Notes: generated by a model from the letters alone, not told the origin. DNA of 50,230 nucleotides from Candidatus Thiovulum imperiosus (GCA_024281175.1 JAMJTW010000033.1:1-50230); one strand, 5' to 3'; positions 26,566 through 35,388 are shown, numbered from the stretch's first letter. Translations and numbers: made by a program.

Positions 26566-27315
26566 ATGAAAGAATTATTGAAAGTTTCTCAAAACAGAAT
26601 AGGAGATGACAAAGTAAATTCTGTTTCTGCTAGAGAATTGCACAAAGCGTTAGGTTTAGCAAAAAGCCAATTTAATAGATGGATAAAAACCAATTTGTTA
26701 GATAACCCTTTTTTTACTGAAAACATCGATTACATCGTCCATCGACTTAATGTCGATGGCTTACGACAAAATAGTCGAGGGTCTTGGATAGATAAAACAG
26801 GAAAAGTTGTTGAAATTATAGATTACATCTTAACTCTTGATACTGCAAAACATTTAACTATGCTTTCTAAAACTACAAAAGCTCATCAAATTAGAAACTA
26901 TTTCATTGAGATTGAAAAGAGGTTTTGGCAAGTTTCCGAAACAAAAGTTTCTCTAAAAGATTTGGATTTACAAGGTGTCAAGACAGATTTAAAAACTGTA
27001 AGCGAGATACTAAAGATTTTTCAAGAACACAACTCTTTAGAAAAAACGCAATTGGATAACTTCATAAATGCTAAATTTGGCGTTTCACTTCTTGAGAGTT
27101 TCAAAATCTCTTTTCAAGACACTCTGTTCCTACCAACAGAACTTGGAAAATTTATTGGAGTTTCTGGAGCTGAAATGAATAGGAAATTGAAAGAGAGAGG
27201 TTTTCAAATTCGAGATGGCAAACATTGGAAATTGACAGAAAAAGGCGTAGAGTTTGGAAATGATGTTTCCGAAGAGTTTCCACAACTCAAATGGAAGATT
27301 GATGTTCTTTTGTAA
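26566..27315 (+). CDS. AntA/AntB-type phage antirepressor-domain protein
   Basis: 249 residues. The N-terminal ~95 residues match the AntA/AntB antirepressor domain: VSARELHKALGLAKSQFNRWI, FFTENIDYI, then DYILTLDTAKHLTMLSKTTKAHQIRNYFIEIEKRF. The C-terminal part (about 185-249) looks like the DNA-binding tail seen in such proteins (FLPTELGKFIGVSGAEMNRKLKERG ... HWKLTEKG). Phage antirepressors relieve repression of lytic genes; chromosomal orphans often have unknown targets. No other phage gene is near. I see no Shine-Dalgarno before the ATG, odd for this window. It sits between the structured RNA and a MITE-like element, in an accessory patch, probably by transfer. Confidence 0.75.
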   Translation: MKELLKVSQNRIGDDKVNSVSARELHKALGLAKSQFNRWIKTNLLDNPFFTENIDYIVHRLNVDGLRQNSRGSWIDKTGKVVEIIDYILTLDTAKHLTMLSKTTKAHQIRNYFIEIEKRFWQVSETKVSLKDLDLQGVKTDLKTVSEILKIFQEHNSLEKTQLDNFINAKFGVSLLESFKISFQDTLFLPTELGKFIGVSGAEMNRKLKERGFQIRDGKHWKLTEKGVEFGNDVSEEFPQLKWKIDVLL

Positions 27316-27356
27316 GATGCTATTAAGTTAGGAAAACTACCGAACAATGATATTGG

Positions 27357-27531
27357 GGACTGACCAAATAGAGTATTTTTAGGCTTTAACAACCTATATG
27401 TCATTTCGAACCCTTTTGGGTGAGAAATCTTTTCTGTTACTTCGATTAAAACGATAAGTTTCCAAGATTTCTCAATCGCTACGCTCATATCGAAATGACA
27501 AGAGAGGCAGAAGCCTATTTGGTCAGTCCCG
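27357..27531. mobile_element. MITE-like palindromic element, copy C (most complete)
   Basis: 175 bases bounded by perfect 16-bp terminal inverted repeats, GGGACTGACCAAATAG (27357-27372) and CTATTTGGTCAGTCCC (27516-27531). Inside, the inverted core GTCATTTCGAACCC / GGGTGAGAAATCTT / AAGATTTCTCA / ATATCGAAATGACA is shared with copies A and B and with the tandem repeats upstream of fapA. There is no coding capacity, so it would need a transposase in trans. I could not identify a clear target-site duplication. Confidence 0.85.
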
Positions 27532-27563
27532 ATGTTTTAGGCTGAATGGTTATGATAAAACTA

Positions 27564-27569
27564 TATAAT
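27564..27569 (+). promoter_or_regulatory. -10 element (TATAAT) upstream of argJ
   Basis: A consensus TATAAT within CTATATAATATTTTC, 20 bases before the argJ ATG. The transcript would start near 27576, giving a leader of about a dozen bases. It lies just outside the MITE-like element, so argJ does not depend on read-through. Confidence 0.6.
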
Positions 27570-27588
27570 ATTTTCAAAAAGAGTGTAA

Positions 27589-28758
27589 ATGGTTAAAAAG
27601 AGAATTGAGGGTGGTGTTTCCGCACCAGATGGTTTTTTTAGTGATGGTGTTTCTGCAAATTTGAAAAGTGGTGGAGAGTTAGATTTAGGTTTTATATATT
27701 CTGATACGATTTCAAATGTTGGAGCTATTTTTACAAGTAACTCTTTTGTAGCATCGCCACTGAAACATTTTCAGAGAAATAGAATTTCAGAAACAGACTT
27801 TATTTTAGTAAATTCAAAAAATGCGAATGCGATGACTGGTGAAAAAGGCGTTGAAGATATAGAAACTATATTTTCACAACTTCCAAAGTTCCACAATCCA
27901 ATAATGAGTTCCACTGGAGTAATTGGAAACTTCTTGCCAATTGAAAAGATAGTTTCTGGTGCAAAGAGATTTGATTTAAGTTCTCAAAAAAGTGAAAACT
28001 TCGCTAAAGCGATAATGACAACTGATGCCTATCCAAAAGAGATAGCAATTCGTGTAGAACTTCCAGATGGAAAAAGCTACTCTGTTGGTGGTGTTGCTAA
28101 AGGTGCTGGAATGATAAATCCATCGATGGCAACAATGTTAGCTTTCATCACGACAGATTTAGAAATATCTACGGAAAAGATAGTAGAGCTTTTAAAAGAG
28201 AATAGTAAAACAACTTTTAACGCTATTTCGGTAGATGGAGATACCTCCACAAATGACTCTGTTTTTCTTTTAGCAAATGGAAAAAAAGGCTTTTATGACA
28301 AATCTTTTGAAGTAGTTTTACATGAAGTTATGAAATTTTTAGCTTTAGAAATTGTGAGAGATGGAGAAGGTGCTAAAAAGATGGTCTCTTTCCAAATTCG
28401 AGGTGCTAAAAATGATTTTGAAGCTGAAAAAATTGCAAAAACTCTTTCAGACTCTCTACTTGTGAAAACAGCTCTTTTTGGAGAAGACCCAAATTGGGGA
28501 AGAATTGCAATGAGTATTGGTGCTTCTGGTACTGAAGTCTCTGAAGAGAAACTCTCTATCTCTTATGAAGATGTTGAAGTTTTGAAAGATGGAAAAAATC
28601 TCTTCAATTCTGAAGTAGAGAAGAGAGCTTTTGAAATTTTAAAAAGAGAGAGTTTCACAATATTTTGTGATATTGGAGTTGGAGATGGAGAATTCAAAAG
28701 TTACGGTTGTGATTTGGGTTATGAGTATGTAAAGATAAATGCAGATTATAGAACTTAA
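27589..28758 (+). CDS. argJ: Glutamate N-acetyltransferase / amino-acid acetyltransferase ArgJ
   Basis: 389 residues. ArgJ recycles the acetyl group from N-acetylornithine to glutamate in arginine synthesis; bifunctional forms also use acetyl-CoA. The self-cleavage site is plain: MATMLAFITTDL near 185-196, cut between Ala and Thr to give alpha and beta chains with the new N-terminal Thr as nucleophile. VAKGAGMINPS, the oxyanion-forming TGVIGNFLP and GEDPNWGRI are also present. It starts with ATG at 27589. It stands alone; no other arg genes are in the window. Confidence 0.95.
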   Translation: MVKKRIEGGVSAPDGFFSDGVSANLKSGGELDLGFIYSDTISNVGAIFTSNSFVASPLKHFQRNRISETDFILVNSKNANAMTGEKGVEDIETIFSQLPKFHNPIMSSTGVIGNFLPIEKIVSGAKRFDLSSQKSENFAKAIMTTDAYPKEIAIRVELPDGKSYSVGGVAKGAGMINPSMATMLAFITTDLEISTEKIVELLKENSKTTFNAISVDGDTSTNDSVFLLANGKKGFYDKSFEVVLHEVMKFLALEIVRDGEGAKKMVSFQIRGAKNDFEAEKIAKTLSDSLLVKTALFGEDPNWGRIAMSIGASGTEVSEEKLSISYEDVEVLKDGKNLFNSEVEKRAFEILKRESFTIFCDIGVGDGEFKSYGCDLGYEYVKINADYRT

Positions 28759-28827
28759 AACTTTAATGTAAAATTTTTTCTAAAAGCTGGTAAAATTCAA
28801 ACTAAAATATTTTAAAGGGTATGTGTA

Positions 28828-29679
28828 ATGAGAGCCAATTTTTCACTTTCAGTAGCAGTTGCTGCACTATTAACAGTTGGTGGTTGTTCAAGTAAAACAG
28901 AAGAGGTTGCTGAGGAGCAAGTTTCTCAAGAAGTTACATCAGTAAAAGTTTCTCAAATTGATGTTGAGTCAGAAAAAGTTTTAAATAAAATTAGAGATTA
29001 CTCTTTTGAAAAACTTGGAGATACTGAAAATAGTGAAACTATTGCAAATACAATTGCAGATGAGCTTGACTCAGATGTTAGAGAGAATGTAAAAGTTTTC
29101 ATTAAAGATGGTGAACTTGATAGAATTGATAGTGTTGATGCTGACTCTGAATTAAATGAAGACTATATTGCTGAAAATGTTTTTGCTGATATGCAACCAC
29201 AAGTAGATGATAAATTAAGTCCTTATCTTGGAGAAGAAGAAGTTGTAGTTGAAGAGGCTATCTTAGATGAAGAGATAGTTGATGAAGCTGTTACAGAAGA
29301 GGTTATTGAGCCAGAACCTGTACAACTTCCAGTTGATGCGGTAGCTTCTATTAACTCTAGCTCTATTGTTTCAGGTAGTGCTGATATTACAGATGAGATG
29401 AAAGAAAATCTTGATGCTATTGCTTCTTTCTTAATTGAAAATCCAAGTTTCATAGCTGTTGTAAATAGCTATACTGACTCTACTGGTAGTGATGCTGTAA
29501 ATTTACAACTATCTCAAGAAAGAGCTGACAATGTTGCTGAGTATCTTGTAAGTAAAGGTGCTGCAATTTATCAAGCTATTGCAGATGGATATGGTGAAGC
29601 TGACCTTAAATATCCAGAAGACCCAACTTCTCCAGAAAACAGAAGATACGAAATCAAATTAGTTGAAAACGCAGAATAG
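28828..29679 (+). CDS. OmpA-family lipoprotein
   Basis: 283 residues. A signal peptide with lipobox TVGGC (Cys20) gives a lipoprotein. The middle (about 30-170) is acidic, rich in Glu/Val repeats (EEVVVEEAILDEEIVDEAVTEEV), and probably extended. The C-terminal ~110 residues are an OmpA-like peptidoglycan-binding domain with NSYTDSTGSDAVNLQLSQERADNVAEYL and the final NRRYEIKL. It likely tethers the outer membrane to the wall. It starts with ATG after AAAGGG, with a GGTAAAAT promoter-like box near 28790. Low-complexity acidic stretches could vary between strains. Not close enough to Pal to use that name. Confidence 0.8.
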   Translation: MRANFSLSVAVAALLTVGGCSSKTEEVAEEQVSQEVTSVKVSQIDVESEKVLNKIRDYSFEKLGDTENSETIANTIADELDSDVRENVKVFIKDGELDRIDSVDADSELNEDYIAENVFADMQPQVDDKLSPYLGEEEVVVEEAILDEEIVDEAVTEEVIEPEPVQLPVDAVASINSSSIVSGSADITDEMKENLDAIASFLIENPSFIAVVNSYTDSTGSDAVNLQLSQERADNVAEYLVSKGAAIYQAIADGYGEADLKYPEDPTSPENRRYEIKLVENAE

Positions 29680-30961
29680 AAATTTGGGGGCGAAAAGCCC
29701 TCTCAAAAAACCAGAACTTCTCTCTCCTGCTGGAAATCTTGAAAAACTTAAAATTGCTATCGATTTTGGTGCTGATGCTGTTTATGGTGGAGTAAGCCAC
29801 TTTTCACTTCGAATTCGTTCTGGAAAAGAGTTTAATTTAGAAACTTTTCGAGAGGGAATTGAGTATGCACATGCTAGAAATCGAAAAGTTTTTGTGACAA
29901 TAAATGGTTTTCCATTCAACTCCCAAGTAGACCTACTCCGAAATCACATAGCTACAATGAGAGATTTACAACCTGACGCTTTTATCATCTCAACTCCAGG
30001 AGTTCTAAAACTTGCAAAAGAGATAGCTCCAGATATGGAACTTCATCTCTCTACTCAAGCAAATGTAATGAACTATTTAGATGCTCAATTCTATTACGAT
30101 ATTGGTGTGAAACGAATTATTACTGCAAGAGAAATTTCACTTCAAGATTTAGAAAGTATCAAATCCAAAGTTCCAGATTTGGATTTAGAAGTTTTTATTC
30201 ACGGCTCAATGTGTTTTGCTTATAGTGGTAGATGTCTAATAAGTTCTCTTCAGAGTGGTAGAGTTCCAAATCGGGGAAGTTGTGCAAATGATTGCCGTTT
30301 CCCATATACAGTTTATGCTGAAAATGAAGAGACAGGAACTCTTTTCAAACTCGTTGAAGATGAGGGAGTTGGAACTTATATTATGAATGCAAAAGATTTA
30401 AATCTTTCAAGACATATTGAAGAGATAGTTAAATCTGGAGTTGTAGACTCTTTGAAAATTGAGGGACGAACAAAAAGTTCATACTATACAGCAATTACTA
30501 CTAAGACTTATCGAGAAGCGATAGATGATGCGATTTCTGGAGAGTATAAATCTGAAAAGTATTGGAGAGAGTTAGGAACAACTCAAAATCGAGGTTTTAC
30601 CGACGCCTACCTCATCCACAAACCTTTTGAGAAGAGTGATACTCAGGGACACGATATCACAATGTTAATGGGAACTCATCAAGTTTCTGGAATTGTTCTT
30701 GAAGAGGGCTACTTTATGTGCAAATTTACAACAAAAGCTGGAGACCAAATCGAGATAGTCTCTCCAAAAGAGATAGAACTTTTTGAAGTTGAAAATGAGT
30801 TTGGAAAGATATTTAAAGTTGATGAGGCTTGGTGGTATGTACCAAAGAAATTGGTAGCTAAAGATGGTAAAGAGTGGGATAGTGTTCATAGCGGAAATCT
30901 AAACCCAATTACACTACCAGCACCACTACCTCTAAACACATTTTTAAGAGTTAAAATTTAG
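29663..30961 (+). CDS. Peptidase U32 family protein (TrhP/YegQ-like)
   Basis: 432 residues from the longest start. U32 signatures: KPELLSPAGNLEKLKIAIDFGADAVYGG at the N-terminus, the Cys-rich GRCLISSLQSGRVPNRGSCANDCRFPY (near 190-215) likely binding Fe-S, and KIEGRTKSSYYT (near 267). YegQ/TrhP-type members take part in prephenate-dependent 5-hydroxyuridine formation in tRNA rather than proteolysis. The start is uncertain: TTG 29663 lies inside the preceding gene; TTG 29684 is the alternative and sits beside a small GGGC-gaaaa-GCCC hairpin. Both are weak. Confidence 0.85.
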   Translation: MKTQNRNLGAKSPLKKPELLSPAGNLEKLKIAIDFGADAVYGGVSHFSLRIRSGKEFNLETFREGIEYAHARNRKVFVTINGFPFNSQVDLLRNHIATMRDLQPDAFIISTPGVLKLAKEIAPDMELHLSTQANVMNYLDAQFYYDIGVKRIITAREISLQDLESIKSKVPDLDLEVFIHGSMCFAYSGRCLISSLQSGRVPNRGSCANDCRFPYTVYAENEETGTLFKLVEDEGVGTYIMNAKDLNLSRHIEEIVKSGVVDSLKIEGRTKSSYYTAITTKTYREAIDDAISGEYKSEKYWRELGTTQNRGFTDAYLIHKPFEKSDTQGHDITMLMGTHQVSGIVLEEGYFMCKFTTKAGDQIEIVSPKEIELFEVENEFGKIFKVDEAWWYVPKKLVAKDGKEWDSVHSGNLNPITLPAPLPLNTFLRVKI

Positions 30962-31013
30962 CAAAATTTAAGATGACTCCTTATACGATACTGAAAAATT
31001 TGGAGGTTTAGAA

Positions 31014-31727
31014 TTGGCTAATAACTTTTTTAACCAGAATAGTAGAGAAAGTAGTGGTATCGGTTTTGATGCTGGATATGGTATTCAGAGAAGTGATGCT
31101 GAACTTGTAACTTTTATCAAAGATACTTACAAGTTGTTTGCTGCAACTATGTTAGCTGGTACAGTTGGTGCTTATATCGGTGTTGATATGGCTCCAAAAA
31201 TCGCTAGTATGATTTGGCTCTTTATCATTTTAGAAATTGGTCTTCTAATTGGTATAAATTTTGTAAAACATAAATCACCTGTAAATCTTATGGTTGTTTT
31301 TGCTTTTGCATTTGTAAGTGGACTTACACTTGGACCACTGCTTTATAAATTTCTAGCAATGCCTGGTGGTGCAGCAATTATTGCTAACGCTTTTGCTATG
31401 ACAACTATCATTTTTGGTGGTCTCTCCCTTTTTGCAATTAGAACAAAAAGTGATTTTACCTCTATGGGAAAACCTCTTATGATAGCTCTAATTGTTGTAA
31501 TGATTGGAAGTATTGTAAATATATTTCTTGGAAATCCAATATTACATATTGTTATTCAAGGTGCAGTAGTTATGATTTTCAGCTTCTTTATCATTTATGA
31601 TACTCAAAACATCATTCAAGGAAACTATGAAACTCCAATTGATGGTGCTGTTGGTCTCTACTTAGATTTCTTAAATCTCTTTACAGCTCTACTTCAAATT
31701 CTCGGAATTATGGGAAGTGATGACTAA
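31014..31727 (+). CDS. Bax inhibitor-1/YccA family membrane protein
   Basis: 237 residues with seven membrane helices. BI-1 family marks include FAFVSGLTLGPLLY, IYDTQNIIQGNYE and the final LYLDFLNLFTALLQILG. In bacteria, members such as YccA modulate the FtsH protease or act as pH-sensitive calcium leaks; the role here is unknown. It starts with TTG at 31014 after a strong GGAGG. A TATACGAT box near 30980 could be its promoter. The next gene, thiD2, starts inside its last codons. Confidence 0.88.
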   Translation: MANNFFNQNSRESSGIGFDAGYGIQRSDAELVTFIKDTYKLFAATMLAGTVGAYIGVDMAPKIASMIWLFIILEIGLLIGINFVKHKSPVNLMVVFAFAFVSGLTLGPLLYKFLAMPGGAAIIANAFAMTTIIFGGLSLFAIRTKSDFTSMGKPLMIALIVVMIGSIVNIFLGNPILHIVIQGAVVMIFSFFIIYDTQNIIQGNYETPIDGAVGLYLDFLNLFTALLQILGIMGSDD

Positions 31728-32145
31728 TTTGTCAAAAGAGGAGAAATCTCTCCTCTTTCGAGGCATTGATGCAAACTTAAATCGTCTCAAAGAGGGTTTA
31801 AGAGTTTTAGAAGATATCTGTCGCTTTTCAGATAAAAAAGAGGTGGCTTCACAATTTAAAGAGCTTCGCCATCTTGCAACACTACCAAACTACAAAACCT
31901 ATTTACAATTTCGAGATATTGAAAATGATGTATTAAAAGAGAGTTTGAAAATTGAAAATCGCAGAGTTGGAATCTCAGACTTGATTCTTGCAAATTTCAA
32001 AAGAGTTCAAGAATCAAGTAGAGTTCTCGAAGAGTTTTTCAAATTAGAAAACTTAGAGACTTCAGAAATATTTAAGAAAATTAGATACAAAGCCTACTCT
32101 CTTGAGAAAAAGAGTCTAATAGAAGACTCTTTAGACTCTACATAA
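31720..32145 (+). CDS. ThiD2-type hydroxymethylpyrimidine phosphate kinase-like protein (stand-alone)
   Basis: 141 residues from ATG 31720 (GTG 31717 is just upstream in frame). FRGIDANLNRLKEGLRVLEDICRF near the N-terminus, followed by FKELRHL and FRDIENDV, matches the ThiD2 domain, usually fused to the N-terminus of thiamine phosphate synthase ThiE. ThiD2 phosphorylates HMP-P to HMP-PP without acting on free HMP. Here it is a separate gene, coupled to a BI-1 family gene by an 8-bp overlap. Older annotations call such proteins thiamine-phosphate pyrophosphorylase. Its 3' end carries a terminator hairpin and meets the convergent rnj stop. Confidence 0.7.
   Translation: MTNLSKEEKSLLFRGIDANLNRLKEGLRVLEDICRFSDKKEVASQFKELRHLATLPNYKTYLQFRDIENDVLKESLKIENRRVGISDLILANFKRVQESSRVLEEFFKLENLETSEIFKKIRYKAYSLEKKSLIEDSLDST
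32110..32131. terminator. Terminator hairpin within the end of thiD2
   Basis: AAGAGTCT (32110-32117) and AGACTCTT (32124-32131) form an 8-bp stem inside the last codons of the plus-strand gene, 7 bases from the rnj stop on the other strand. The same AGAGTCT core is used at 11363 and 14696. No long T-run follows, so it may work as a two-way stop for convergent transcription. Confidence 0.45.
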
Positions 32146-34048
32146 CAAAAACAGAAGGAACGATAAGAGGATATTTTTTCTGTTTTCGGTAGATGTGTTT
32201 TCGAACAACAATTTTAATATCGTTCTCCAACGCTCTTGGATTATCAAGAAGGTGAGGTTTAAGACTTGACAAGAAGTTTTCAAGAACACCGACAAGTTCC
32301 ATTGAAAGAGCTTTCTCCATTTTATCTGAAACAAGTCCAAAAGTTGTTACCATCGGTTTAGAAAGTAGTATTCCCTCATCTTTTGAGACTTGGGCTACAA
32401 GAACAACAATACCGTCAGTAGCAAGTTTTTGTCTATCAATTACAATATCTGTATCGATTTTGATATTGTTCTGATTATCAATGAATGTTTTTCCTGTTCG
32501 AACATGTCGAACTTTTTTCATATATTTTGGGTGAATTTCTATCTGGTCACCATCTCTCATGATTAGGATATTTCGGTCTGGAACTCCACACTCTTTAGCA
32601 GTTTGTCGATGAGCGTTTGTGTGATTATACTCTCCATGAACAGGCAAGAAAAATTTAGGTTTTACAAGTCTCAACATAAGTTTCTGCTCCTCTTTTGAGG
32701 CGTGTCCAGAAACATGAATATTTTGAACTCGATTGAAAACTTTCGCACCAAGCATCTCTAAATAGTTTATCATGGTTGAAATTCCAGCTTCATTTCCAGG
32801 AATTGCTCTGGCTGAGAGAATAACTGTATCAGTTGGTTTAATTCTTACAAGTTTATGTTCACTCCGTGCAATTTTATATAGAGCTGAATTTGTCTCACCT
32901 TGAGAACCTGTTGTAACAATTAGAATTTCATTATCTCGATATCTATTGAGTTGATGAGGTTCAATAAAAATATCTTTATGAAGTCTAATATAGTCATAAT
33001 TTATTGCGGTTTCAATATTTCTCTCCATAGAGCGACCAATTACACAAATTTTTCTATTGTATTTTAAACCAGCAATAATTGCTTGATAGACTCTATGAAT
33101 ATTTGAAGAGAATGTAGACATAATAATTCGTCCTTTCATCTCAGCAAAAATCTTATCAAATGCTGAAAATACCAAACTTTCACTAGGTGTATTTCCGCTA
33201 TTATGCGAATTTGTAGAGTCACTCAATAATGCTAAAACACCATTTTCACCATAATAGGCAAATCTATGAATATCAGCTGGATAACCATCTACTGGAGTGT
33301 GGTCAAATTTGAAATCTCCAGTGTGAATTATTGTTCCAGCTTCTGTAACAACAGCGAGAGAAGATGAGTCAATAATAGAGTGAGTCATATGTATCCACTC
33401 AACTTTAAAATCATTCCCAATCTCTATAAGTTGTCTCTTTTCTACGGGTCTAAAATAGCTTTTGTGTTGTGTTATCTTATGCTCTTGAAACTTACTTAAA
33501 ATCATCGCAAGAGGTAGTGGCGTTCCATAAATTGGAAGCTGAAACTCTTTAAAAAGATATGGCACTGCTCCAATATGGTCTTCATGACCATGAGTGATAA
33601 TAAATGCAACAAGTTTATGGCGAATTTGTCGAAGATATGTGAAATCTGGAATAAGAATATCCACACCATGCATATCTTCAGTTGGAAAGCTAATTCCAAT
33701 ATCGATAACAATTGCCTCTTCTTCAGTCTCAATTACAGTTATATTTCCACCAACTTCTCCAAGACCTCCAAGAGGAGTTATTCGAATTCTGGCATCTGTA
33801 TTGAAATTCAACTTATTGAAACTGTTTAGTCGTCTATAATGCATCTTCTGATTTTTCTCAACAAAAGGTCTTAAAGTTGAGTCCATAAGACCATATTGAA
33901 CTTTATAATCTGCACCAACATAAGTACTATATGATGAGTCAGAGTGTCGATTTTCTGACCCACTACTTCCTAATCTATGCCCTTTTCTGGAAGATGATTT
34001 CTTCTTAAATCGTCTCTCCCTTTTTGGAGCTGTCTCTTTCTCTTCCAA
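32138..34048 (-). CDS. rnj: Ribonuclease J
   Basis: 636 residues. The metallo-beta-lactamase/beta-CASP core begins near residue 90 (GGLGEVGGNITVIE) and has the zinc motif HGHEDHIG (near 154-161), then HTGDFKFD and HVSGHASKEE. RNase J is a 5'-3' exo- and endoribonuclease and the main mRNA decay enzyme where RNase E is absent. A basic, Ser/Arg-rich N-terminal extension of ~85 residues resembles the one in Helicobacter pylori RNase J. The start is TTG at 34048, 44 bases inside rsmA, so the two are translationally linked. The rsmA-rnj order is conserved in Helicobacter. Confidence 0.95.
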   Translation of the reverse strand: MEEKETAPKRERRFKKKSSSRKGHRLGSSGSENRHSDSSYSTYVGADYKVQYGLMDSTLRPFVEKNQKMHYRRLNSFNKLNFNTDARIRITPLGGLGEVGGNITVIETEEEAIVIDIGISFPTEDMHGVDILIPDFTYLRQIRHKLVAFIITHGHEDHIGAVPYLFKEFQLPIYGTPLPLAMILSKFQEHKITQHKSYFRPVEKRQLIEIGNDFKVEWIHMTHSIIDSSSLAVVTEAGTIIHTGDFKFDHTPVDGYPADIHRFAYYGENGVLALLSDSTNSHNSGNTPSESLVFSAFDKIFAEMKGRIIMSTFSSNIHRVYQAIIAGLKYNRKICVIGRSMERNIETAINYDYIRLHKDIFIEPHQLNRYRDNEILIVTTGSQGETNSALYKIARSEHKLVRIKPTDTVILSARAIPGNEAGISTMINYLEMLGAKVFNRVQNIHVSGHASKEEQKLMLRLVKPKFFLPVHGEYNHTNAHRQTAKECGVPDRNILIMRDGDQIEIHPKYMKKVRHVRTGKTFIDNQNNIKIDTDIVIDRQKLATDGIVVLVAQVSKDEGILLSKPMVTTFGLVSDKMEKALSMELVGVLENFLSSLKPHLLDNPRALENDIKIVVRKHIYRKQKKYPLIVPSVFVM

Positions 34049-34826
34049 TTTGAAGCCTTAAATTTTTATAGATTTGGTGATAATCTATTGTTGTAACTTG
34101 ATGAGGTCGCAGAGATAAATTTAACTTTCTCTCTTCAAAAATTTTCCGTAACTCCTCTTTTGAGTAGGTTGTCGAAAGATTTTTAAACAGAGTCTTTCTT
34201 GGCTGTTGAAAAGCGTATAGAAGAAATTTCTGAAAATCTTTAGAAACCTCATCACCACTATTTTTCTGAAACTGTATAACTAACGAGTCTACTTTTGGTT
34301 CAGGTTCAAAAGCTGTCGGTGGAACAAAAACAACCTCTTTCACCTCTGAAATACTTTCTGCTATTACAGATAGAGAAGAGAAATTTCGCTCTCCAACTTT
34401 TGCTAAAAACTTATTACCAACCTCTTTTTGCACCATAACTGTAATAGAGATACAGTTTCTATCTTGAAGTGCTTTTAAAACTATATTTGTAGCTACATAA
34501 TATGGAAGATTTGCTACTATCTTATATCTCTCTTCTCTTAAATTACCATTCTGCCAATATGACAAAACATCACCACAAATTAGTTCAAATCGCTCTTCTT
34601 CAATCTCTTTCGAAAATCTCTCTTTTAAATATTCACACAGCTCTAAATCTATCTCGTATGCAACAACTTTATGAAACTCTAATAGAGGTTTTGTCAAATC
34701 ACCCAACCCAGCCCCAATTTCAATAACTCTATCATCTCCATTGGGGATCGCTTTGATGATTTTCTGTTTTACAATCTCATCTTTTAAAAAGTTCTGTCCA
34801 AATCTCTTTTTTGCTTTAATTTCCAA
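34005..34826 (-). CDS. rsmA: 16S rRNA A1518/A1519 dimethyltransferase RsmA (KsgA)
   Basis: 273 residues. RsmA dimethylates two adenines in helix 45 of 16S rRNA late in 30S assembly. FGQNFLKDE at the N-terminus, the SAM motif VIEIGAGLGDLT (near 35-46) and catalytic NLPYYVAT (near 105-112) are clear, as is LRPHQVTTIDY at the C-terminus. The start is TTG at 34826. Its 3' end overlaps rnj by 44 bases, an unusually long overlap that the homologous pair in this phylum also tends to show. Confidence 0.95.
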   Translation of the reverse strand: MEIKAKKRFGQNFLKDEIVKQKIIKAIPNGDDRVIEIGAGLGDLTKPLLEFHKVVAYEIDLELCEYLKERFSKEIEEERFELICGDVLSYWQNGNLREERYKIVANLPYYVATNIVLKALQDRNCISITVMVQKEVGNKFLAKVGERNFSSLSVIAESISEVKEVVFVPPTAFEPEPKVDSLVIQFQKNSGDEVSKDFQKFLLYAFQQPRKTLFKNLSTTYSKEELRKIFEERKLNLSLRPHQVTTIDYHQIYKNLRLQIGRERDSSKKGETI

Positions 34827-34846
34827 ATTAACTCCAATGAGGAGAT

Positions 34847-35386
34847 TTAGAGTTTATCCAACTCCTCAAATACTTTATCTAATTTATCGCCTCTATTTGA
34901 AACACCTGTTTCAAGTTCTTCAAAAGCTCTTTCGCTTCTATTTAAAGTAATATCAATTTTTGCTTGACGAACTCTTTTCTCTGTATATGAGAGAACTGTT
35001 TGAGTTGGAATACAGCCAGTGCTATAAAATAGACCATTTCCATATAGAAAAGGTTTGTATTCAACACCAAATTTTACAAATTTACGAAGATTTTTATCAT
35101 TTCTAAAATTTTGAACAATCTCTCTCTCATCTCTGTTTCGAATTCTAGCGAAATTTTCACTAGCTGACTTATCAAGAGCATTTTGTAATCTATCTTCCAA
35201 CTCTTCTACAATTTGGTATTTCACAGATGCTGAACTTCTTCCAACAGCAGTTTCACAAACATAAGTTAATTCCCTATTTTGTGTAACTTCTTCAAGTTCC
35301 AAATATTGTAGATTAGCATCTAAATAGACTCCAAAAATGTGTGACACAAAAGTCTTAACTAGCGTAAATGCAATTCCTTCTAACAT
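34847..35386 (-). CDS. Conserved-looking hypothetical protein
   Basis: 179 residues, no family recognised. The first ~25 residues are mildly hydrophobic (LEGIAFTLVKTFVSHIFGVYL), possibly a membrane anchor or amphipathic helix. The remainder is charged, with a long helical C-terminus (about 140-179). It is upstream of rsmA-rnj on the same strand with a 20-base gap, so co-transcription is likely. ATG at 35386 has GGAGTTT as ribosome site, and that site can be paired into a hairpin (next entry). Confidence 0.6.
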   Translation of the reverse strand: MLEGIAFTLVKTFVSHIFGVYLDANLQYLELEEVTQNRELTYVCETAVGRSSASVKYQIVEELEDRLQNALDKSASENFARIRNRDEREIVQNFRNDKNLRKFVKFGVEYKPFLYGNGLFYSTGCIPTQTVLSYTEKRVRQAKIDITLNRSERAFEELETGVSNRGDKLDKVFEELDKL

Positions 35387-35388
35387 AT

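Noticed and set aside
26566-27315. Prophage remnant
   Set aside because: Only one phage-type gene is present; no integrase, structural or lysis genes and no attachment repeats were found around it.
29684-29700. Rho-independent terminator between the OmpA-like lipoprotein and the U32 gene
   Set aside because: The GGGC/GCCC stem is only four bases and is followed by CTCAAAAAA, not a T-run.
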